Below, one piece after another: positions 56,199 through 64,000 of a stretch of DNA of 64,000 nucleotides. Both the position numbers and the translations under genes were made by a program. Source of the stretch: Symsagittifera roscoffensis. Taxonomy: Eukaryota; Xenacoelomorpha; Acoela; Convolutidae. The notes under the pieces were generated by a model that saw nothing but the letters and a program-made list of their open reading frames with translations, made no database searches and was not told the origin of the DNA. The number at the start of each line of letters is the position of its first letter. Within the stretch, counting starts at the first letter, position 1. The stretch is from contig NC_087067.1 of NCBI RefSeq assembly GCF_963678635.1, positions 24,187,547 through 24,251,546 of the forward strand, read 5' to 3'.

Positions 56199-56660
56199 TG
56201 TGGAGATTTGGAAAGAGTATAGGTGAATAAAAATCAAGAGTAAAAATGCATTTAAAACAAGAACAGTTGGCCAAACAGCCTAAGCTAACGTACCGACTAT
56301 ACAAACTTGCCAGTTGAGGTAGGTTCGAGTTCCCCACCTGCCCATGTATTAATATACTAACAACGGGGGGTATACATCCTATTTCAACTGTTTTTTTTGG
56401 TTCTATTTTGGCTCAGCCTTGGTTAAGGCTAACCGTCAAAGAGAGCAATTTGTCTCAAAGACATTATTACCGGTTCTTGTGACTAACTTGCGCCAATTTG
56501 TACCGTTTTCGGGGCAGTTTTAATGAAATTATACGATGTTATGCTTGATCGAAATTATGATCAATTATTGAGTTTCCGAGAGTTTTTGCCGAAAAACGCT
56601 CTTCGTAATTCAAACATTCGACTTCATAGTTTTTATCAACTTACGGAGATTGAGCGCACA
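56199..56660 (+). repeat. 5' LTR of BEL/Pao element 2
   Basis: It matches 59123-59563 over nearly its whole length with moderate divergence (cgtaccgactatacaaacttg, ttgtaccgttttcggggcag). The left end is uncertain by several bases. Confidence 0.8.
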
Positions 56661-56663
56661 TTT

Positions 56664-56681
56664 TGGCGCCCCACAAGGGAC
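56664..56681 (+). other. Primer binding site, tRNA-Lys type
   Basis: TGGCGCCCCACAAGGGAC lies three bases after the LTR end. TGGCGCCC with GGGAC at the end is typical of Lys tRNA primers. Confidence 0.6.
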
Positions 56682-56800
56682 ACGATTTCGGCCACGTCTT
56701 GTCTCAGATGGCCAGTATTCTCTAACTGAGGGAGCAGTATTCTACAGTGTAGCATAGTATCGAAAGCAGTTCATTCAGAAAGCAGTTCAGTCAGATGTGG

Positions 56801-56966
56801 TGATAGCTTGTTCTCCTTGGCCGAGAGCTACTCTGAGACAAGACGTGGCCCCACTGCTCATTACTTTGACAAAGCTTGGTTGAGATAGCTTGTTGTCCTC
56901 GGTCGAGAGCTACTCTTAGACAAGTTGTGGCCCCACTGCTCATTACGCTGACAAGCTTGGTCGAGA
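56801..56966 (+). repeat. 83-bp tandem duplication after the leader
   Basis: Two units of gagatagcttgttctcc ... gtggccccactgctcattac with a partial third (gagataccttgttctc). The joint lies where gag, protease and RT should be. Confidence 0.6.
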
Positions 56967-56999
56967 TACCTTGTTCTCATAAGATACCTTGTCCGCAAG

Positions 57000-59142
57000 A
57001 CAGAAGAGATAAGTTTCTTGAGTGGCACTCCGGTCTCCCTCTCTTAGGGCAATTGACTATTCCCCGTTGTTACTTCACAGAACCTGTGGATCAAATTGAG
57101 CTCCACATGTTCGGTGATAGCTCGCAGGACGTTTTCTGTGCTGTTGGATTTTTGCGTGCCCGACTCTCGAGTTCGCACAAAACTCAAATATCGTTCATCT
57201 TTGGTAAAGCTCGCGTTGCGCCCATGAAAGCGCTATCTATCCCAAAGCTAGAGTTTTAAGCTGCTCTGCTCGCCACACGATTGCAAGATGATCTACTGAC
57301 TGCCCTTACTGTCTGCATTAATCATGTCTACATGTGGACAGATAGTATAGTACTACAGTTTTGCGGTGGCTAAACTCCACTGAAATTTACCTGTTTTCAT
57401 CGCTAATCATGTCGGCGAAATCCTCGAATCGACCACTATTGATGAGTGGCACCATGTTCTGAGCGGCGATAATCAAGCTGATACCGGTACGCGGGAGATT
57501 TTTCCGGAAGCCCTCAAATTTAGCAGCTGGGCTATTGGTCCGAGCATTCTAAGGACTACTGATTTGCCGTTTACACCCGACGAAAGTGTGACCAATAAAA
57601 TTCGTTTGAAGGGTGCTTCTTGTGATGTTGATAATTGCTTGGAGACATCATCTTCCTTCGTCGCCGATGTCACACCCATCAAAAATCCCGAACACGGGTT
57701 CATTTGGGAAAGGTTCAGTTTCTTTACGAGATATAAAAGAGTAGTCGCTTTTATGTTGAGAATGCTGCCTTCACATTAGCATTTTCGCGGTAAGGATTTA
57801 CGAATCACCGAACCCACTGAACTTGATATTGCAGAAAGCAAACTGATTCATCTTGCGCAGATGGAATCCTTTCCCGTTGAGTTAAAAACACTCACCGCTG
57901 GCAAACCTATTAAGAATAGTAGTAAAATTGCCACATACTCGCCATTTATCGGTCCCGCTGGTATCATTCGTTCCATCGGACAAATCGTGCGCTTAGTGAA
58001 TACCGAGTTTAATACTGAGCACCCAATATTACTCGACGTACGACATACCTTGGTTTGTTTGTTGGCCCGCAGCCTCCATCATAACCATTTTCATCAAGGT
58101 TTAAAATACATGCGATCCGTTTTAAATATTAAATATGCAATACTTGAGTTGCATCGAATACTTCGGTCTATCGAAAATCAATGTATAACATGCCGTAAAC
58201 GCAAAGCAAGTAACATCCATCCAATTATGTCCAATTTACCTGTCGAAAGTCTCGGATATAAGCAACGACCCTTTAATCATACGGTGTGGATTACTTTGGA
58301 CCGCTTTACGTTCCGGTTTGCAGAAGCACTGAAAAACGATGAGGATTTCTTTTCAATTGCCTCACCATTGGACCATCTCTGGACACTAGTTCTTGTGCCA
58401 TGGGCATTGAACGGTTCACTGCGCGTTGTGGTACACCAAGCACGATCTGGTCGGATAACGGCACGAATTTTGTTGGTGCGAAAAAGGAATTACTTGCCCG
58501 CATCAAGAGCTGGAATGGCATGGCTCCGACCATTTTTGCACACGAAGGTGTTGCTTAGAAATTTAACCCGCCAGGCGCGTCCCATCATGGCGGCACCCGG
58601 GAGCGTCTCGTCAGAAGCGTGAAGCACGTGTTTTACGATAAGAGGTGTTACGAACACAACTCTGCTTAGTTGAACAGACTTTGATTTCGAGGGCAATAAC
58701 TCCCGTTAGTACTGATTCACGTGAGGTAGAAGCGTTAAGCCCAAACGACTTTTTGCTAGGACAACATGCCACGAGCTTTCCTTCGCTTCTACCTGGTGAG
58801 CACTTCGACCACAAGAAAAGGTACGTGCGAGCGCAGTCGTATGCTAACGCTATTTGGTCTCGTTGGCTTCGCGAATACGTTCCCTCACTGAATAAGCGTG
58901 TCAAGTGGCACACTCACTCTGACTTCACTCTTAAGACAGGCAATCTCGTGTGGGTGATTGAGCGCTATAGTCTGCGTGGGTACTTTCCCCTCGCCCGAAT
59001 TGTCAAGCTGAACTACGGACAGGACGGTTGCGCCCGATCCACCCTTGTTAAGACCGCAACACATGAAGTCACTCGGCCGACCGTTAAGCTCTCTCCGGTT
59101 TTTCCTTCTTTAGGGGGGAGGATGTTGCAACGTAGAGTATAG
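57000..59142 (+). pseudogene. pol: BEL/Pao element 2 pol remnant: RNase H and integrase
   Basis: 57080-57260: RNase H start with MFGDSS and KARVAPMKALSIPKLEF, then TAA. 57330-57560: YMWTDS and WHHVLSGDNQADTGTRE in other frames. 57861-58622: integrase zinc finger (HHNHFHQG ... CITCRKRK) and the first part of the core. Near 58450-58620, another frame: WSDNGTNFVGAKKEL and the PPGASHHGG block. 58645-59142: LSPNDFLLGQ, WSRWLREYVPSLNKR and the Arg/Pro-rich end. Several stops and frame changes; the integrase end is the best kept. Confidence 0.82.
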
Positions 59143-59563
59143 ATGCATAAAAAACAAGAGTATAAATGCATATAAAACAAGAACAACTGGCCGACGTACC
59201 GTCTATACAAACTTGCCAGTTGACGTAGGTTCGAGTCCCCCACCTGCCCATGTACTTATATACTAAAAACGGGGGTTACACCCTATTTTAACTGTTTTTT
59301 GGTTTAATTCGGTTCAGCCTTGATTAAGGCTGACCGTCAAAAGAGCAATTTGTCTCAAGGACATTATTACGGGTTCTTGTGGCTAGCTTGGGCCGATTTG
59401 TACCGTTTTCGGGGCAGTTTTAATAAAGTTATACGATGTTATGCTTGACCGAAACTAAGACGAATTATTGAGTCTCCGAAAGTTTTTGCCGATAAATGCT
59501 CTTAATAGTTCAAGCATTCGACTTCATAGTTTTTTAAATCAATTTGAGGAGATTGAGCGCACA
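59123..59563 (+). repeat. 3' LTR of BEL/Pao element 2
   Basis: It begins TGTTGCAACG right after the polypurine tract and ends GCGCACA. Confidence 0.85.
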
Positions 59564-60000
59564 CTAATTTAACCAATTTGGGATAAAAAAATGCGCAATT
59601 TGTATTTCGTCGACCACATTACTTAATATGGAGTGTGAGGGATGATTCAAGAAATCTCAAGACTATTTGAATTTTTTATGTGATTGCCGCAAGAGTAAGA
59701 AATCTATTGGTGAGCACGATTTAAGTACCCAGCAATTTAACTAATTATTAATTTGAATTTTTAAATCAATTAGCCAAAAAAACAGTACAGATGGTTAATT
59801 GTTCCAGATATCGTTTTCTATCAGTTATGAATTTGCAAATACTATAAAATCTACACAATCAAGCAAAACTGATTTCTTGCATATATGCAAACAAAGAACA
59901 ACTCACCTCCATGGAAGTCAAGGAAAATAAAACTATATCATTAGCTGAATATAACTTTTATTTTTTTTCCGAGTAGCGAAGAGATGACATTTATTGTTTT
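59564..60000. other. Right flank of BEL/Pao element 2
   Basis: AT-rich DNA; no gene or clear repeat seen. Confidence 0.4.
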
Positions 60001-60019
60001 CAAAGCTTAATTTATTGTT

Positions 60020-60580
60020 CCCCAATTCACATAAGTTTCAATTCTTTGGTGTAACAAGGGGTTTTACCGAGTAAATTAACACTCTTAATATGTTTGTAAT
60101 GACATAGTTGGCCTGCAGGCCAAATTTAGCAGCAATCAGGCAATATAAATGAAACGATTGCTAGTGAAACATCGCAAATGGGAAAAAAACATTAAGGAAG
60201 CTGTTGTCGGGAGCATCAGCCTGATTTTTTTTAACGCGTGATCATTTCATATAAATTTAAGGGGGTATGAAAATAACTAATTTGACGGATTTGGGAAAAC
60301 AACCCTCGGTATATTGCTTTCCTATATAGCACGCCTATTAAATCATTGCTATAGCCTGTTAAATCGTTCCAAATTGAATTGAGGCAAAGGCTCAATGTCC
60401 TCACCTCACATAGGAATCATTTTCATGGTGTAACAAGGAGTTTTACAAGGTTAGGTAAAAAAAAACAAATATTCTTGTCTTGGCCAATTAGCCCGCATAT
60501 TAATTTTCTAACAATGTGAACAAAAAGTTACTTATACAACTTCACAAATGGGGGGCAAGGTACGTTATTTTTTTGCATAA
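60020..60580. repeat. Two diverged copies of a repeat, ~375 bp apart
   Basis: tggtgtaacaagg-gttttac at 60050 and 60430, then a later caaatgggaaaa / caaatggggggc block in each. 60258-60390 also matches 30205-30330. Confidence 0.45.
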
Positions 60581-61440
60581 ACGACGCTTAATGCATCCTT
60601 TTGTGTTTTATATACCGCATTTGGTTATAAAAGAAGAAACAAAAAGAAAACTTCTTTATTTTTATGATTTTTGAAGTCAAGTTTTTAACCAAAATCTTGT
60701 CTTTGAAACTCTTTTTTACAGTGTTAACAACTGTTTTGAAATTGAGTCTGCGAACTAAATAGCCACTGACTGACCGATAAGATCCAATTGAAAACTTTAA
60801 CAGAAAAATTGGACCCATTTCAGTATCATTGAAATTTCTACCAAAATTTTTTCATAAAAATTTTTGTTGATTTTGACAGAATGGCAAACATAATAACGGG
60901 GTTAATATTAGTTGGAATTTTCGGTTTTTTTTATTTTGAACACATTCGGTTGAAATAACGGACAGTCGGACACATTTTTCTGATAAAAACGTATGAATTC
61001 TGAAAGCCAATTTTTTAGTCCAGTCAAACGAAGTTGCAAAATAATTCTCGTGGGTTGCACGATATTCCGTCGCGCAATTCACAGTGATTAAGCAAAAGTT
61101 ATTGCTTGAGGTGTCTCATTTTCGTTGCGATCTATATGAATGTGGTAGCAAAAAACACAAAATACCTAGTTTATTGATTTTTCTATTGTCCTGATAAATC
61201 AAAAAAATATATTGGGGGAAAAATGACACAAAAAACGCAGCTAAACCAGCTTGCGTGTCCTGCCTTGTGCGCGTAATCTCCACAAATCGTAAAACATCTG
61301 ATTTTAAACAATTGCATTAATGAGCAAAACCAAATTAGCAAAAACCAGGAAGTAGGAAAAAGTACCGAAAAATCTGGAAAAAGGGGACAAACACCTAAGT
61401 AATTGTTTCAATGCTTACAGTCACCAATAAGAAATGAATT
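60581..61440. other. Stretch without recognised features
   Basis: AT-rich. The minus frames 60588-60818 and 60852-61082 have no recognisable content. No gene seen. Confidence 0.4.
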
Positions 61441-61449
61441 ACTCCAACA

Positions 61450-61840
61450 CACCCAGGTGGGGTGAGGGGGGGGGACGCCTTCTCTTTAGGGATTCGACCC
61501 CCTGCCGAACAAAGTGTCCCCTTTTGTACTATTTTGAGATATCTATATTTGGTGACGGACCCTAAAAATTTTCAGAAGGCGCCTTTGGCGCCAATATATA
61601 CTTACATTGAGGGGGGAGCGCGCGCCAAAAAAAAACGCAATTGTGTTGGTCAATTTTTTTTTGCCCTGTTTTTCAAAATTGTGCCTGCGGCGCAGAAGAT
61701 TTGACCAAAACAGGGTCTTTTTAGTGCTTTGGGAGAGCACGGGGAATCAATTCGGTCGATCGGTCGACCTAAAAAAAAGGTCGACAAAAAGTTCGAAAGT
61801 TTTTGAAAATCCGGCCCCTCGATAAAATCCTAGATCCACC
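61450..61840. repeat. Dispersed repeat, second copy (see 27.68 kb)
   Basis: G-rich start, attcgacccc, gtccccttttg and a gcggcgca block as at 27680. It also holds a hairpin GGCGCC-ttt-GGCGCC at 61578-61592 and GGTCGACC...GGTCGAC near 61764-61785. The overlapping short frames are repeat products. Confidence 0.55.
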
Positions 61841-62885
61841 CCCTGTACACAACCACTAAATATGTCACTGTATGAAAAACGATCATTCGAAGTCTGGCTT
61901 AATGTTTCTAATTTAATTTATAAGAAATGAAATACTTGAAATTTCACCGAATATTTGGTATATTTCAGATTATTGGATCGGTAGCAATTTGATTAAGCAT
62001 GTAACGTTGCCATTCTACGAGCATGTAACGTAGCATGTAACATTTCGATGAAGTGGGTGCAAGTATGTTCAAATGATTAATTTTTCGCACAAATTAGTTT
62101 CTCGAAAATATAACACCCTTTTTCTCTAAGAATTGGGAGCCATATTCAGCTTTAAAACAATTCATATTTTAGACCTTCTTTGAAACGCTCTAACCAAAAA
62201 AAATCTTACTTTCTAACCAAAACGCTCCGCGCGATCTTAACGCCTTTCCCCTCCCCTATCCATAGCTGGTGCTGTGAGTGCTTAGTTCACAACAAACTGG
62301 AAGCCCATTTTACCTGTTTAAACTATTTGCCATGAATAATCAAACTTTAATTTCTATTGAAACAACCTTTGAACTATACTTGAACTATACGCTCATCTGT
62401 TTACTTGACTGAATCATGAAAGTGTTCATTACCTTGACTTTATTATACTGTAAGTTTTTAATAAATTTTTATATCTGCAAATTTGGGTTATATTTTTTAA
62501 CTTATGTTTTCTATCAAAAGAGGGTTTTGGACGTAATATATTTTTGGGTAACCTTCTGGGGCAACAACCAGGATGCTCAGACTAATTTTCAGAAAAAAAT
62601 ATCGATTTCAACACTTTTTAAATGTGCTCAATAGGTTTTGCTGTTATAAAAAGGTATTCACCGGGTGGTCATCTTGTGATATTGGAAATTTATATGGCAT
62701 ATTATTGTCAATGAAAGCTTTTTTTGGGATAAAATGGTGCTCCAGTTTTTAAAGAAAACAACAGACATTTTTTGGTCAGGGTGGTTTTTATTTCAGACGA
62801 TTTGGGTGATTGAAGTATTTGTTTTCAAAGGAAATTTAAAACTCTAAAGAGTCAGTTCTTTGAGTAAATGAGCAACAAAAACTGT
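61841..62885. other. Stretch without recognised features
   Basis: Short direct repeats of gcatgtaacgt near 61998-62040. The hydrophobic frame at 62416-62634 starts like a signal peptide (MKVFITLTLLYCKF) but shows no domain and no supported splice partner. Confidence 0.35.
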
Positions 62886-62889
62886 ACCA

Positions 62890-63000
62890 GGATATGTAGA
62901 TACTTAAGACCATTTATTCACGGGGGAAAGGACCAACACAAGAGCTGTACAGCTCATCACGGCGAACCGCTGTTGTGCACCTGTTTAAGTAGATGGGTTT
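62890..63000 (-). repeat. SINE tail fragment
   Basis: The reverse complement of the SINE tail at 32610-32700: ggaaaggacca-cacaagagct and cggcgaaccgctgttgtgc. Head missing. Confidence 0.5.
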
Positions 63001-63429
63001 CGTGGGTTTGAAAATTGCGAATTTGGCTAGTTTGGAATAACTTTTTGTGCACTGGTATGAAACTATCTGTGATGCGTAATTTTAAAAATTTTGAGTGGCT
63101 TTATTTTTGTCCTGGTCTTATTTACTTCAAACTGAATAGGGTAAAGCTGATAATTTTAATAATTCCCTGCATGTCTCAACAGGTTGGTGTTTTGAAATTA
63201 GTGTTTCGACCGCTGAATTTGTAGAAAAACGTGTCTGGGTTTTTATTTAAAAAAATATGACGCAAAATCAAGTTTCTTAAACAATGACCAGAATAGGTCA
63301 ATTGATATATCATATTCAGGCCTATTAAGCCGTGATTTAAACGTAGATTAAAAGTTTTTTTTGCACGTAAATTTGAGATTTTATTCTAATTTCTAACAAG
63401 AAAAGCCAGCGAGCAACGCTCGTTAGATG

Positions 63430-63600
63430 AAAGTATCAAGAAAATTTAGATTTACTTTAAAAAGCACTTTTTAAAGCTGTACTTAGCTTCATTTTAGTGG
63501 TTATTCAAAAATTGGTCTTCCAAAAACTTAGATTTACTTAAGAAAAGCACTTTTAAATTCACTCAGCTTTATTTTGCTGATTATTCAAAAAAAAAGCCAT
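63430..63600. repeat. Two-unit tandem repeat, ~85 bp
   Basis: ttagatttact-t-aa-aaagcacttttaaa ... ttcattttagtggttattcaaaaa at 63447 and again at 63528. Confidence 0.55.
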
Positions 63601-64000
63601 CAAGTGAGGAAAAACCATTTTCCTAACTTTCTACAACAGACGGGATAACTAAATTTGTCTGTTTCTTTCAGTGCACGAGCAAATTTAGTTTGCGGTTGTT
63701 GGTGCCATTTTGGGAATCAAATTTTTCAAAATTCTAAAAAAATTTTGCAAAAATTATTAGAAACATTTGTAAAGATTTTAAAAAATTTTTCTTGCAATTT
63801 TTTTCGTGTTTGTTTTCTACAAAACCTTTTTTCTTAAAGAGACTATTTGACTATGACTGTAAATTATAAATAATTTCCTTTTTTCTATTTATTGGACTTT
63901 TTGTTCTTTTTTTCTTTTTTATTCTTTTTGTTTTGTGTTTTTGTTAAAATAAGGTCAAAACACTATGTGCCATTTGCACAGTAACCGGCTATCCCTGTTG
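63601..64000. other. Window end, no gene
   Basis: AT-rich, T-runs. The last 30 bases (gcacagtaaccggctat) match, in reverse, a motif at the joint of the 575-bp repeats near 38500. Confidence 0.4.

Larger units (their letters stand above)
56199..59563 (+). mobile_element. BEL/Pao element 2, compact, internally deleted
   Basis: LTRs at 56199-56660 and 59123-59563 end GAGCGCACA. A primer site TGGCGCCCCACAAGGGAC follows the 5' LTR and a polypurine tract ggggggaggatg precedes the 3' LTR. Inside are only RNase H and integrase parts. At 3.4 kb it lacks gag, protease and RT. Base composition is more GC-rich than around it. No target duplication is evident. Confidence 0.85.

Noticed and set aside
60588..61082. 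Two 76-codon minus ORFs
   Set aside because: No recognised content and no splice support.
62416..62634. ORF with signal-peptide-like start
   Set aside because: No domain, no splice partner found, hydrophobicity expected in T-rich DNA.

Overview
The window reads as repeat-rich nuclear DNA of an invertebrate animal. It is strongly AT-rich. It holds a five-exon chymotrypsin-like serine protease gene with large introns, and two BEL/Pao retroelements, a superfamily known only from animals. No bacterial operons, ribosome-binding sites or CRISPR arrays are visible. The species cannot be named from the sequence.

Region 1 (1-26.9 kb) is dominated by a giant Ty3/gypsy-like LTR element of 18,886 bp (1252-20137) with 411-bp LTRs and a 4-bp target duplication ACTG. 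It was inserted into an already decayed BEL-like element. Its order is LTR, AUG-poor leader, a small basic ORF, gag (very long, with a zinc knuckle), pol (protease, reverse transcriptase, RNase H, integrase with a GPY-type tail), two tiny hydrophobic ORFs, an AUG-less Pro/Ser/Thr-rich ORF, an envelope gene with a chuvirus-type glycoprotein signature, and a 530-aa ORF of unknown function. After that come a candidate small intron, about 1.5 kb of mostly non-coding DNA, and the LTR. Neighbouring ORFs overlap by 26, 13 and 4 nt, and the RNA ahead of gag and env is almost free of AUG. This suggests scanning and reinitiation as the expression strategy. Several genes carry stops and frame breaks, so this copy is dead or near dead although its LTRs are almost identical. 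The env-to-3'-flank part is duplicated in tandem with a period of 6374 bp, and a 14-15 nt templated filler marks the joint.

Region 2 (27.3-40.4 kb, minus strand) is the one host gene I can support: a secreted S1 serine protease of about 269 residues. Five exons join in consistent phase and keep the His, Asp and Ser of the triad. Its introns hold a MITE-like family with inverted ends, a tRNA-derived SINE, a LINE reverse-transcriptase relic, an RT-associated fragment, minisatellites and about 575-bp tandem repeats.

Region 3 (40.6-64 kb) holds a tandem 630-bp repeat and a decayed BEL/Pao element whose flank + LTR + gag part is present three times in tandem (42.3-51.9 kb) before a single ruined pol (51.9-55.0 kb) and a 3' LTR. 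A second, compact BEL/Pao element (56.2-59.6 kb) lacks recognisable gag and RT but has clear LTRs, a Lys-type primer site, RNase H and integrase. The last 4.4 kb is non-coding with scattered repeats.

All calls are made by eye from sequence; family names rest on motifs, not on database searches.
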